From Neobacillus mesonae (GTDB lineage Bacteria; Bacillota; Bacilli; Bacillales; Cytobacillaceae), in assembly GCF_023715155.1 (NCBI RefSeq), contig NZ_JAMBNQ010000020.1:21740-85739 (forward strand): a stretch of DNA of 64,000 nucleotides. Reading direction: 5' to 3'. A program made the position numbers and the translations under genes. Shown here in pieces: positions 37,185 through 46,232 of this stretch (its first letter is position 1; every line of letters starts with the position of its first letter). The notes beneath the pieces are model-generated. The model saw only the letters and a list, made by a program, of their open reading frames with translations. It had not been told where the DNA came from and ran no database searches.

Positions 37185-37993
37185 TACCATGAAATATTCT
37201 TCCCATAAAATATTTCATCCATTTCAAGTTTAATTCTTTCCGTTATTTCATTTATTTCATCTGGGGTTAATTTATCTTTTTTATAACCAAATAAATAGTT
37301 ATTTAAATCAAATTCTTTTAACTTGCATTTCGTGTGAAAAATATGCTCCTGATAAACATTAACATCAATCATATCAAATAATTCAATAATGTCATCGGGA
37401 ATATAGTTTTGGATGGAACTAATTTCATGATCAATGAACAGCTTATAGCCATCTTTATCCCTTGTAAATCCCCGCACTCTATAATCAATAGTCATCACGT
37501 CAGTTTCAAAAGAACGGATCAAATGATTCAAAGCCTTAAGCGGTGAAATTTCACCGCAGGTAGAAACATCGATATCCGCCCTGAACGTACTAATCCCTTC
37601 ATCAGGATGGTATTCTGGATATGTATGTACCGTGACATGGCTTTTATCCAATTGCAAAACAACAGATTCTACCAGGGGTCCTGGGGATTCTTCGAATATT
37701 TCAGATGCCGGATTGTCAATAGGAGCTTCCGATACTAAAAAAGTGACACTTGCCCCGGCCGGCTCAAAGTCCTGACTTGCAATATTTAAAACATGTGCCC
37801 CAATAATATCGGCGACATCCTGTAAAATCCCTGTCAGCCTTTGGGCACTATATTGCTCATCAATATATTTTAAATAAGCTTCACGCTCTTCTCTCGTCCT
37901 TGTATAGCATATATCATACATATTAAAGCTTAACGTTTTCGTTAAATTATTAAACCCATGTAATTCAATTGCCCTTTCATGTGTTAATTTCAT
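37184..37993 (-). CDS. speD: S-adenosylmethionine decarboxylase proenzyme, E. coli type
   Basis: 269 residues from ATG 37993, spaced from GGGGGAAG. Pyruvoyl enzyme that decarboxylates SAM to supply aminopropyl groups for spermidine. Self-cleavage is expected at the Lys-Ser bond in [12 protein letters not shown] (Ser about residue 118), and [19 protein letters not shown] carries the conserved Cys. This long class differs from the short (about 125-residue) SpeD of B. subtilis, so it is a distinct lineage present in many spore formers. Confidence 0.93.
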   Translation of the reverse strand: MKLTHERAIELHGFNNLTKTLSFNMYDICYTRTREEREAYLKYIDEQYSAQRLTGILQDVADIIGAHVLNIASQDFEPAGASVTFLVSEAPIDNPASEIFEESPGPLVESVVLQLDKSHVTVHTYPEYHPDEGISTFRADIDVSTCGEISPLKALNHLIRSFETDVMTIDYRVRGFTRDKDGYKLFIDHEISSIQNYIPDDIIELFDMIDVNVYQEHIFHTKCKLKEFDLNNYLFGYKKDKLTPDEINEITERIKLEMDEIFYGKNISW

Positions 37994-38133
37994 CAACACT
38001 TCCCCCCATAATTTCGCTCAAAAATTTATATATATAATACGTTACCCAACGGATAGGAAAAATATTGTCATCTAAGACACTTTACTTATCATATTTCCTC
38101 AAATGCTGCGGACATTAACAATGAGGTGAAAGG

Positions 38134-39387
38134 ATGAAAAAATTAATAGTGCTTTTTTTCATTATTCTAATCTCGCCTGCTTTCGTAAAAGCAGAAGAGC
38201 TGGATGGAAAAATAAAAGCGGCTTTCGTCAGGGACGGTATGCTTTGGACAAAAATAAATGGAAAGGAAGAACAAATAACAAATAAGCAGGTGAAAGAATT
38301 CTATCAGCCGCAATGGTCACATGATGGGACTTGGATTGCGTATCAATTCGAGCCCCAAAAGAAAAAACCCAACTTGGAAAACCAGACAGAAATTTGGGTG
38401 TACAATACCAAAACGAAAAAGCATAAAAGAATTACATATAACGGAACAAATCCACAATGGTCTCCTGTGGAAAATATGCTCGCGTTTAAGAGCGGCGGTG
38501 TCCTAAATGTCTCAAATCTTGATGAATTTTATAATATCGCCCTTGGTGTTGACAATTATCAATGGTTTCCTGACGGCCGGTCATTCATCACTTCATCAGG
38601 AGCAGTCCTAAGGCCGGACGGCTGGACAAACCCGATTCTTTATAAAATAAATTTAGAAGAGGATTTAGACAAAATCTCCAGTTTGACTAAAAACGTAAAA
38701 AAACTTTACACGATTCCCAGTGAACTGAAAAAGGGGGATATCACCCTTTTAGCCATTAACGCAGCGGATTTTCGTTTCTCCCCTGATGGTAAATGGATTT
38801 CGTTTATGGTCAGTCCAACTGCTTCATGGTCAATGGATAGTAATTTCGCGTGTGTCATATCATCTGATGGACAAAGGTTTGAAGTTTTAGATGATATTGT
38901 CTGGGAGGTTGATACACCCAAATGGTCCTTTCAAAAAAACCGTTTAGGTTATATTGCCGGGAGCGGAAGGATTGTCTTTGGTTTTACCAATAAAACCATG
39001 AAGGTTACAGATCTTCCCTCGTTTACATCACTCAATCTTACACCGCCAAACTTTGCTGAATTAGGGTTTACATGGAAAGACGCTCATTCATTGATTGTTT
39101 CAAGGGTTAAAGAAGCGGAATGGTCAAATGATGCGAAAAAGCGGCCAGACCCTTCATTGTTTTTGATAAAAATCGGGGATCAGGTTCAAACTAAACTGAC
39201 TCACCCTCCAAAAGATTTTGGTGACTACCACCCAATTTATCTCCCTGCGGCTAATGCATTAACATGGATACGAAAACAGGATTTGGCCTCTGCCAAGAAA
39301 GATTTATGGCTGTCAGACGCTAACGGCAAACATGCAAAACGCTGGATAAAAAATATTGAGGGATATGATTTTTCCGAAGTGAAATAG
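38134..39387 (+). CDS. Secreted TolB-like beta-propeller protein
   Basis: 417 residues with a Sec signal peptide (KKLIVLFFIILISPAFVKA, cleavage near residue 20). Repeated WSHDGTWIAYQ, WSPVENMLAF, WFPDGRSFI, FSPDGKWISF blades mark a WD40/TolB-type propeller. Exported; partner and role unknown. Start after GAGGTGAAAGG. No operon partner on its strand; speD is divergent on its left and dps follows. Confidence 0.8.
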   Translation: MKKLIVLFFIILISPAFVKAEELDGKIKAAFVRDGMLWTKINGKEEQITNKQVKEFYQPQWSHDGTWIAYQFEPQKKKPNLENQTEIWVYNTKTKKHKRITYNGTNPQWSPVENMLAFKSGGVLNVSNLDEFYNIALGVDNYQWFPDGRSFITSSGAVLRPDGWTNPILYKINLEEDLDKISSLTKNVKKLYTIPSELKKGDITLLAINAADFRFSPDGKWISFMVSPTASWSMDSNFACVISSDGQRFEVLDDIVWEVDTPKWSFQKNRLGYIAGSGRIVFGFTNKTMKVTDLPSFTSLNLTPPNFAELGFTWKDAHSLIVSRVKEAEWSNDAKKRPDPSLFLIKIGDQVQTKLTHPPKDFGDYHPIYLPAANALTWIRKQDLASAKKDLWLSDANGKHAKRWIKNIEGYDFSEVK

Positions 39388-39408
39388 ACTCCATTTTAAA
39401 CGTCTTAT

Positions 39409-39423
39409 TTATAATAATTATAA
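39409..39423 (+). promoter_or_regulatory. PerR box upstream of dps
   Basis: TTATAATAATTATAA is an exact match to the 15-base PerR consensus TTATAATNATTATAA, located 7 bases upstream of the dps -35. Indicates peroxide-inducible, metal-dependent repression as for B. subtilis mrgA. Confidence 0.85.
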
Positions 39424-39430
39424 TTAAGTA

Positions 39431-39458
39431 TTGATTATAAAGTAATATATGTTATAAT
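39431..39458 (+). promoter_or_regulatory. SigA promoter of dps
   Basis: TTGATT (39431-39436), a 16-base spacer and a perfect TATAAT (39453-39458), about 33 bases before the dps ATG. Confidence 0.8.
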
Positions 39459-39490
39459 AAATACAGATAAAAAATTAGGAGGAATGCTCA

Positions 39491-39925
39491 ATGACACTTG
39501 AACAAGCACTAAACCAACAAATTGCTAACTGGAATATTTTGTACACAAAATTACATCATTTTCACTGGTATGTCAAAGGATCGCATTTCTTTACCCTTCA
39601 TGCAAAATTTGAAGAGTTATACGAAGAAGCTGCAGCAACGATTGATGAATTTGCTGAACAATTACTAGCAAATGGCGGAAGCCCTATATCAACCTTGAAA
39701 GAGTCACTAGAGCTAGCTTCTATACATGAAGCAGACAAAAAGTTAACTGCAGAAGAAATGGTTCAAACAGTAATAAACGACTTTTCTCTAATTATTGATG
39801 AATTGAAAGCAGGAATGAAAATCGCCGAACAGACCAACGACGAAGTGACAAGTGACATGTTCCTCGGTTTAATTGGTAAACTTGAAAAACATAATTGGAT
39901 GTTAAAATCATTTTTAAATGCTTAA
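39491..39925 (+). CDS. dps: Dps/MrgA-family DNA-protecting ferritin
   Basis: 144 residues. Forms dodecameric shells that oxidise and store iron and shield DNA from peroxide. The inter-subunit ferroxidase residues are visible in KLHHFHWYVKGSHFF (about residues 20-34) and FEELYEEAAATIDEFAEQL (about 43-61). Start after TTAGGAGG. Upstream lie a consensus PerR box and promoter. Confidence 0.95.
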   Translation: MTLEQALNQQIANWNILYTKLHHFHWYVKGSHFFTLHAKFEELYEEAAATIDEFAEQLLANGGSPISTLKESLELASIHEADKKLTAEEMVQTVINDFSLIIDELKAGMKIAEQTNDEVTSDMFLGLIGKLEKHNWMLKSFLNA

Positions 39926-40067
39926 TAAATCACTATACCCGTTATAGAGGGTAAAGCTGAAATGTAAGTAGTTCCGATAAAGTGGAGAAAACTTAAATTC
40001 GCAGTCCAAATAACATACATTTTCGTAGTCATAATAGAAAGTGAATTAACACAATACAATTAGCACA

Positions 40068-40101
40068 CAAAAAAGCTTGGGATATCCCAAGCTTTCTATT
40101 T
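40068..40101. terminator. Terminator after dps
   Basis: AAAGCTTGGG/CCCAAGCTTT around ATAT with A/T runs on both sides. The 140 bases between dps and this hairpin show nothing else. Confidence 0.85.
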
Positions 40102-40147
40102 TGAATGTGTTGTTCTTATTCAATTAAAGCTATTTTAGTAAAACAAC

Positions 40148-40495
40148 TTAAACTCTATTTAAATGTGTATCTTTAAAATTAGTTGAATATTTAAGCCCGT
40201 AACCAATTGCTCTATCCATCCCTATATGAGCTGACCAAATTAACCCTGCTGCCAACACCAACTGATACGATAGGAGTAAACCTACTATTACAATAGTAAT
40301 CGGCAAACTATAAGTATGAAAAATATTATAGCATTTTGCTCCAACTTTATTGTTAATCAAATACCCTATCATTGAAATGTCAGGTGCTAACAATAATATT
40401 AAAAACATCCCCCAACTGTACTCATTAAACGAATAAAGATATACACTTAACACTAAAACTGCCAGCCCTTCAATGTGTAACATAATTTTATTCAT
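40148..40495 (-). CDS. DUF4260-family membrane protein
   Basis: 115 residues with about four membrane helices; the C-terminal SAHIGMDRAIGYGLKY motif and APDISMIGYL are hallmarks of DUF4260. Function unknown. Isolated gene next to the truncated hydrolase, in an AT-rich stretch not shared with the B. subtilis order. Confidence 0.8.
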   Translation of the reverse strand: MNKIMLHIEGLAVLVLSVYLYSFNEYSWGMFLILLLAPDISMIGYLINNKVGAKCYNIFHTYSLPITIVIVGLLLSYQLVLAAGLIWSAHIGMDRAIGYGLKYSTNFKDTHLNRV

Positions 40496-40678
40496 CTCTG
40501 TCTCCCCTCACTTTTCGTTGTAATGCTTTAATATTTGATTACATAAACTAAATCTCCTTTGTTAAAGATTACTGCTCCGTCAGTTAAGAAACTGAATTTT
40601 CATAATCCTTAGGAATATTTTACCACATAATGTTATAAATCCTTGAGTTTCCTTGAAATAGATTAAAATCGCATCTCA

Positions 40679-40757
40679 AATAGCAAATAAATAGCACCTT
40701 ATTTCACACGTTGACAATATCCATTGTCAAGGTGTTATTCGGGGTGCTATTTGCTAT
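40679..40757. repeat. Long imperfect palindrome upstream of the truncated hydrolase
   Basis: Arms AATAGCACC and GGTGCTATT enclose a nested perfect stem TTGACAAT/ATTGTCAA around ATCC; CACA/TGTG also pair. The outer arms extend through a small bulge to ATAGC/GCTAT. About 79 bases that could fold into one hairpin. It could be a small palindromic mobile element. Confidence 0.7.
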
Positions 40758-40791
40758 GTTTTATTGTTATAAACTTATAAAACATTGATAA

Positions 40792-41343
40792 ATCAATGAA
40801 AATAACCCTGCGAGTTACTATGCTAAAAGGGATGCTAATGCATATGCTATTTACACTGTTTCTCCACAAAAATGGAACTACTTAGCTGAAACAACCGGCT
40901 TAATCGGCTGGAGTAAGTTTTCCTCTGAGCGGCAAAGGTTTTCTGACCAAATAAAAGAATGCAGTCTGCGTGGTGACCAAGAAAAATTAGTGAATCTATT
41001 ATGCCAAATGTGGGTATCCGGCCCGTTCAGATCTCTAAGTGAAATTGATAACGATTTAGTTGAAAAATATAAGAGTATGCTGAGAACTAATTTAGCAAAG
41101 GAGGATGGCAAGGGTCAAATCATTTTGCCTAGTACAAAAACAATTGAATTTGTTAAAAAAATTAACCAATCAACACTTATCATTTCTTCTGATAATGATT
41201 TTCCTGAATATAATGCGATTGCCGATTTTCTAAATGAAAAAATAGTAGATTCGCAAAAGGTGATGGTAACGGGAACAGCACATATGATTAATCTGGAAAA
41301 ACCTCTTGAATTTAATCAATTGATAAGAACTTATTTAGTGTAA
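40792..41343 (+). pseudogene. Truncated alpha/beta hydrolase, N-terminal part missing
   Basis: The frame is open from 40792 to the stop at 41343 but starts without ATG/GTG/TTG and a ribosome site. It holds the lid region (CQMWVSGPFRSL), the strand with the acid (LIISSDNDFPEY) and the catalytic His strand (GTAHMINLEKPLEFNQLI) of an alpha/beta hydrolase; the nucleophile-elbow half is absent. Translation from ATG 40990 would give 117 residues, probably not functional. Confidence 0.72.
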
Positions 41344-41469
41344 AAAATAGATATTGTTTTGCCTTTTATAAAATTCTAAAGTTACGATACCGTCCTTTGT
41401 GAAGCAGTTGTCCGATTTATAAATGAAACTTTTAATGTCCCCGCTGTTTCCCCATCTTTTTTTATCCAT

Positions 41470-41510
41470 TAAAAAAAATAAAGCAGCCGGCTGGCTGCTT
41501 TATTTTACTT
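41470..41510. terminator. Terminator of the ytgP-pseudouridine synthase operon
   Basis: ATAAAGCAGCC/GGCTGCTTTAT hairpin overlapping the synthase stop region, A/T runs on both sides. Confidence 0.88.
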
Positions 41511-42219
41511 TATACGTTTTCAGCATTTCTACTTCTTCATCCGATAATTCCCGATATTCTCCAAGCTCTAGCGTCTCGTCCAATACTAACGGTCCCATGG
41601 AGATTCGCTGCAAATATACAACCTTTTTCCCTGCTGCTTGGAACATGCGTTTTACTTGATGGAACTTTCCTTCTGTAATGGTCAGTTCAATATCAGAACG
41701 GATGCCGGACTTTAAAATCTTTAACTCACCGGGTTTTGTTTTATAACCATCGTCGAGAACTACACCTTGTGAGAATGCTTCGACATCGTCCTCCGTTACC
41801 TCCTGGTCAATCACGGCAAAATACGTTTTTGGAACATGCCTTTTTGGTGAAAGCAGCTGGTGAGCCAGCTGCCCATCATTGGTAATCAAAAGCAGTCCTT
41901 CTGTGTCCTTATCGAGCCTTCCAACCGGGAATGGCTCAAAGACTTGATCCTCAAGCTCCAATAAATCAATTACCGTTTCAGCGTCCGTGTCCTCTGTCGC
42001 CGATAAAACTCCTGGAGGCTTGTTCATCATCAAATAGATAAATTCCTTGTATTCTATCACTTCGCCGTTAAGTGTCACAGTTTGAGTTACAGGGTCTACA
42101 TGTTGTTTTGCATCCTTGATAACAGTATCGTCAACTTTAACGGCACCGTTTTTTAACAGCTGCTTAACTTCCTTCCGGCTGCCGTAACCAAGATTGGCAA
42201 GCATTTTATCAATTCTCAA
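41500..42219 (-). CDS. RsuA-family 16S rRNA pseudouridine synthase
   Basis: 239 residues. N-terminal S4 domain (MRIDKMLANLGYGSRKEVKQLLK) and a catalytic domain with GRLDKDTEGLLLITNDG (catalytic Asp) and the C-terminal GKFHQVKRMFQAAGK, as in RsuA. Isomerises a uridine in 16S rRNA. B. subtilis counterpart by position is ytzG. The start overlaps the end of ytgP by 11 bases. Confidence 0.92.
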   Translation of the reverse strand: MRIDKMLANLGYGSRKEVKQLLKNGAVKVDDTVIKDAKQHVDPVTQTVTLNGEVIEYKEFIYLMMNKPPGVLSATEDTDAETVIDLLELEDQVFEPFPVGRLDKDTEGLLLITNDGQLAHQLLSPKRHVPKTYFAVIDQEVTEDDVEAFSQGVVLDDGYKTKPGELKILKSGIRSDIELTITEGKFHQVKRMFQAAGKKVVYLQRISMGPLVLDETLELGEYRELSDEEVEMLKTYKVK

Positions 42220-43843
42220 CGGATCGTCTCCTTCCAGTCAATTTGAATTTCGTTAAAAGCCGGTCAAACTTTGTGCCAAATAATCTTCTTATGAGGCCGG
42301 ATTTTACACCTAGATAGAAATAGATAGCGGCACCCGCGGCAGCACTGATGATAATCATAATAACCGATTGTACTTTTGATTCTGGAGAAAGAAACAACAG
42401 TAAAAGGTGATATACAGCTTCTGTCCCAGCCCACATTAATCCTGAAAAAATAACAATTAGTAAGCTTCTGCGCCAAACAAAACGAAATGGATAACGGGCG
42501 AATTTTTTTATAACAAAAATATTAATAAGGATGGCTGCAGAATATCCTAAGGTGGTTGCCAGTACTGCCCCTCTTGTTTCCATCATTTCGATCAGAGGGA
42601 TGTTTAATGATAATTTCACTAATAAACCGACGAGCAGACTGAGCACGGTGAATCGCTGTTCATTAATTCCTTGCAAAATAGCTGCTGTTACGGAAAATAA
42701 AGAAAAAAGAATGGCTACCGGAGCGTATGACCTTAATACCTCTGTACCGGTTATATCATGCTGGTAAAAGACTGTATAAACCGGCTCCGCCAATAATGAT
42801 AATCCTATTGCTGCAGGTAATGTTAAAAATAACAAAACCTGAAAGGACTGATTCAATTGATGAATCATGCTTCTTCTATCTCCCTCCACAAACGCCTTCG
42901 TGATACTTGGCACAAGGGTTAATGAAAAGGCGGTTGCAAGTGAAACAGGAATAATCACAATTTTATGTGATTCAAAGTTCAAAATAGAGAAAAATGATTC
43001 TGCCATATCCTCCTTGAAACCAATCTGTACCAATGCTCGGCTGAAGGTAAATTGGTCAATTGCCTGGAATAATGGATTGGCAATCCCTACTAATACAAAT
43101 GGAAAGGAATACATAATAATTTCTTTATAAATATCTTTAAGAGAAATATTAATAGTCCCTTTATCTTGTTCAAGGAGCTGATCTAGATACGGTTTTCTTT
43201 TATACCAGTACCAGAATAATACAAGCAGTCCGCCAATTGCCCCGATAAACGCTGCAAATGTTGCCACACTGACGGCTGTAACAATGGTTCCATTCAAAGC
43301 CTTTAGTACAAAAAACGCTCCTAGGAGCATAAAGACGATTCTCACGATTTGTTCAACTACTTGGGATAGCGCGGAAGGACCCATTGATTGGTGGCCTTGA
43401 AAATACCCTCTTATGAGACTCATAAACGGAACAACAATTAGTGCGAAACTAACGGCACGCATAACCGTGGTGACATTTTTTAAATTGGCGTTTTCCCCGC
43501 CAATACTCATTTCCGCAAATGTTGGTGCCGCAAAATACATAACCAAAAAGGCTGCAGCCCCAGTTGTCAGCATAATGACTAAACCTGATTTAAACAGCTT
43601 TCTGCCGACTGCATATTCCTCGAGTGCATTATATTTTGAGATGAATTTTGAAACCGCAAGCGGGATACCGGCGGTTGCAATACTAATAAATATGGTATAT
43701 GGCACGTAGGAAAACTGGTATAGAACCGTTCCTTCCCTGCCGACTATTTGGAAGAATGGTATAACATAGACTAATCCAAGAATTTTCGAAAGTATCGTTC
43801 CTAATGTTAATATAAAAGTGCCTCTTAAAAGCTTAGACTGCAT
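42209..43843 (-). CDS. ytgP: MurJ-type MOP-family flippase YtgP
   Basis: 544 residues from ATG 43843 (MQSKLLRGTF) after AGGAAGGG, the same length as B. subtilis YtgP; the frame runs 15 codons further upstream. About 14 membrane helices and the N-terminal RGTFILTLGTILSKILG typical of polysaccharide/lipid II flippases. B. subtilis YtgP was shown to replace MurJ, so lipid II export is expected. Co-transcribed with the pseudouridine synthase. Confidence 0.93.
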   Translation of the reverse strand: MQSKLLRGTFILTLGTILSKILGLVYVIPFFQIVGREGTVLYQFSYVPYTIFISIATAGIPLAVSKFISKYNALEEYAVGRKLFKSGLVIMLTTGAAAFLVMYFAAPTFAEMSIGGENANLKNVTTVMRAVSFALIVVPFMSLIRGYFQGHQSMGPSALSQVVEQIVRIVFMLLGAFFVLKALNGTIVTAVSVATFAAFIGAIGGLLVLFWYWYKRKPYLDQLLEQDKGTINISLKDIYKEIIMYSFPFVLVGIANPLFQAIDQFTFSRALVQIGFKEDMAESFFSILNFESHKIVIIPVSLATAFSLTLVPSITKAFVEGDRRSMIHQLNQSFQVLLFLTLPAAIGLSLLAEPVYTVFYQHDITGTEVLRSYAPVAILFSLFSVTAAILQGINEQRFTVLSLLVGLLVKLSLNIPLIEMMETRGAVLATTLGYSAAILINIFVIKKFARYPFRFVWRRSLLIVIFSGLMWAGTEAVYHLLLLFLSPESKVQSVIMIIISAAAGAAIYFYLGVKSGLIRRLFGTKFDRLLTKFKLTGRRRSVEN

Positions 43844-43894
43844 AGAATCCCTTCCTGACTGAAGAAATGCATGTACAAAGAAAAGCAATCGGTT

Positions 43895-44020
43895 GATATA
43901 GCTCCAGGTATAAACGCTTTACGGTGCGGTTCAAGATGGTTCCGCTGTGTTTTAGCGCCTGCGGGATCTTACCTGACCCGTACTCCCTCAAGGCAAAACT
44001 TGCATCCTTGAATCTGCCGT
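43895..44020 (-). other. Structured, GC-richer leader block upstream of ytgP
   Basis: Minus-strand hairpins in a row: TCAAG..GCAA/TTGC-CTTGA, CGGG...CCCG and GCGCT/AGCG. A 63-codon frame spans it (43833-44024, GTG start) but has no ribosome site. Could be a regulatory leader or repeat. The AT-rich 44040-44285 between it and ytfP shows nothing assignable. Confidence 0.35.
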
Positions 44021-44285
44021 ACACAAAGGAAAAACGTTAGCATTTACAAACAGGCTTCTTGCCTATCACACCAATCAACAAACTTACAAAATCAACAATG
44101 GCCTTTCAAAACAGCCTTCTCATTAATATTTTCACCCTTTTTTGCACACTATTAGTAGTTTACAACTTCTTCTTCCCTGATGCTACTTTCAAACGTGTTA
44201 TTTTTATGAAAAATGATTGCAGCTATCGTTTAATTTTACCAGATATGCTTATAATGGTATGAATACAATTAAAGTTGGTGGAAGT

Positions 44286-45551
44286 ATGAATTATGATGTT
44301 ATTGTAATTGGCGGCGGTCCGTCTGGTTTAATGGCGGCGATTGCCGCCGGTGAAAATGGAGCTAAAGTTCTATTGGTTGATAAGGGAACTAAGCTTGGAA
44401 GAAAACTTGCGATTTCCGGCGGCGGGCGCTGTAATGTGACCAATCGGCTCCCTATTGATGAAATTATTAAACATATACCGGGAAACGGCAAATTTTTATA
44501 CAGTGCTTTTTCAATTTTTAACAATGAAGATATTATCCGTTTTTTTGAAGGGCTTGGGATTGCCTTAAAAGAGGAAGACCATGGACGGATGTTCCCTGTA
44601 TCGAATAAAGCACAAACAGTAGTTGACGTTTTATTACAACAGCTTGAAAAACTGAATGTCACGGTTTTTAAGAACAGCCCGGCAGCAGATGTTATCTATG
44701 AGAATGGTATTGTTTCTGCTGTTTTATTAAAGGATGGGCAGAAGTTTACGGCAAAATCCATTGTCATTGCGGTTGGCGGTAAATCGGTTCCTCAAACCGG
44801 CTCAACCGGGGACGGTTATGCGTGGGCGGAAAAAGCCGGTCACACCATTACTGATTTATTTCCAACTGAAGTTCCCGTTACTTCATCTGAACGGTTTATT
44901 CAAAACAAGACGCTCCAGGGATTAGCATTGCGGGATATTGAATTAAGTGTATTAAACCCTAAAGGAAAACCTTTGATCACCCATCGGATGGATATGCTTT
45001 TTACTCATTTTGGAATAAGCGGCCCAGCCGTGTTAAGATGCAGCCAATTTGTTGTAAAGGCAATGAAGAAATGGAAACTTTCTGAAGTGACCATGAGTCT
45101 TGATGCTGTTCCTGACAAAGGTGAAGAAGAATTATTTCAAGAGATTGTAAAACTAGTAAAAGCGGAGCCGAAGAAAAGTATCAAAAATACTTTAAAAGGA
45201 CTGCTTCCGGAACGCTACCTTCTTTTTCTGCTGGAACAAACCGAAATCGACCCGGCTGCTCAAGGAAGCACTGTTTCGAATGAAAAGATCCGCAGATTTG
45301 CAAAAGGCTGTAAACAATTTCAGTTTAAGGTCAATGGAACATTGCCCTTAGAAAAGGCCTTTGTCACCGGCGGCGGTGTATCTATAAAGGAGGTTGACCC
45401 AAAAACAATGGGTTCCAAATTTATGAACGGTTTATATTTTTGCGGTGAAATCCTTGATATCCATGGGTATACTGGAGGATATAATATTACCTCTGCACTG
45501 GTTACCGGGAGGCTGGCTGGAACGAACGCCGCATTAACAGCAAAGGCCTGA
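44286..45551 (+). CDS. ytfP: YtfP, HI0933/BaiN-family flavoprotein
   Basis: 421 residues from ATG 44286 ([14 protein letters not shown]) after GGTGGAAG; the frame opens 23 codons earlier. FAD-binding [26 protein letters not shown] and the C-terminal [20 protein letters not shown] place it in the HI0933-like NAD(P)/FAD-dependent oxidoreductase family. Substrate unknown. Divergent from ytgP. Confidence 0.92.
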   Translation: MNYDVIVIGGGPSGLMAAIAAGENGAKVLLVDKGTKLGRKLAISGGGRCNVTNRLPIDEIIKHIPGNGKFLYSAFSIFNNEDIIRFFEGLGIALKEEDHGRMFPVSNKAQTVVDVLLQQLEKLNVTVFKNSPAADVIYENGIVSAVLLKDGQKFTAKSIVIAVGGKSVPQTGSTGDGYAWAEKAGHTITDLFPTEVPVTSSERFIQNKTLQGLALRDIELSVLNPKGKPLITHRMDMLFTHFGISGPAVLRCSQFVVKAMKKWKLSEVTMSLDAVPDKGEEELFQEIVKLVKAEPKKSIKNTLKGLLPERYLLFLLEQTEIDPAAQGSTVSNEKIRRFAKGCKQFQFKVNGTLPLEKAFVTGGGVSIKEVDPKTMGSKFMNGLYFCGEILDIHGYTGGYNITSALVTGRLAGTNAALTAKA

Positions 45552-45573
45552 CTTTTTTGTCAGGCCTTATATA
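45543..45573. terminator. Terminator between ytfP and cse60
   Basis: AAGGCCTGAC/GTCAGGCCTT around TTTTTT, shared by the convergent genes. Confidence 0.88.
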
Positions 45574-45745
45574 TTATCATTGCGGAAAAACAATAGATTT
45601 GCTCTTCCTCCTCCTCTTCAGTCATTGCTGCCACATTATATTTAATATCCAAAAGGCTTTTTTCATCCAGCCCCTTTAAAAAGCCGTTCATTTCTTTTTC
45701 TAAGTCCTTTTCATGCTCCCTGTCAAACAGCTTCACTTGAATCAA
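45560..45745 (-). CDS. Sporulation protein Cse60 family
   Basis: 61 residues with a TTG start after GGAAG. MIQVKLFDREHEKDLEKEMNGFLK followed by LLDIKYNVAAM matches the Cse60 family, a small SigE-controlled protein of B. subtilis with unknown function. The C-terminal region is Glu-rich. The stop lies inside the terminator shared with ytfP. Confidence 0.8.
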   Translation of the reverse strand: MIQVKLFDREHEKDLEKEMNGFLKGLDEKSLLDIKYNVAAMTEEEEEEQIYCFSAMIIYKA

Positions 45746-45884
45746 TGGAATCTTCCTTTCTTTTTTCTATCATTATCGCCACATTTTCAGAAAATTAAAA
45801 TTTAATAATTTAAAAAAGTTAAGTTTATTTTAAGCTTTGGCTTGTAAACTTCCTATTGAAGTCACACTTAGAAGGAGCTTTTCA

Positions 45885-46232
45885 ATGGATAAAAAGCAAA
45901 AAATCTCTTGGGGAGTCAGCTTTGGCAGCTTAGCTTTAGCAGCTGGGATGGTATCATACCTAGGACTATCAAATGGAAATTCAAATAATAAGCAAATGAC
46001 ATCTAACCCAGGAATAAGTTCAAACAATAATTCTGCCGGACAATCCCAAGGTTCATACGATTCTGATCAAGAGCAGCGTTATAACCATTCATTTGGAGAG
46101 GACTCTCCATTTAATCAAGATGAACAAGACGGCGATGATCAGTCATTTGGCAGCAGTAATCAGCAGGATAATTTTGGCGGATTTTCATCCGGGCACCATC
46201 ATGGATTTGATACAACAACAGGAGGCACCTGA
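45885..46232 (+). CDS. Small membrane-anchored low-complexity protein with C-terminal flavinylation motif
   Basis: 115 residues from ATG 45885 after AAGGAGC. MDKKQK is followed by one membrane helix (about residues 8-27); the basic N-terminus predicts the rest is outside. About 80 residues rich in Ser, Asn, Gln, Gly and Asp form a likely disordered tether, ending in GHHHG and the final seven residues DTTTGGT. That fits the D-x-x-(S/T)-G-(A/G)-(S/T) motif to which ApbE attaches FMN on the last Thr/Ser. No folded FMN-binding domain is present. Its stop overlaps the apbE start (TGATG). Confidence 0.8.
   Translation: MDKKQKISWGVSFGSLALAAGMVSYLGLSNGNSNNKQMTSNPGISSNNNSAGQSQGSYDSDQEQRYNHSFGEDSPFNQDEQDGDDQSFGSSNQQDNFGGFSSGHHHGFDTTTGGT

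Noticed and set aside
43833..44024. 63-codon minus-strand frame overlapping the ytgP start
   Set aside because: GTG start without a ribosome site, overlaps the ytgP start, and the DNA forms several hairpins; reported only as a structured block.
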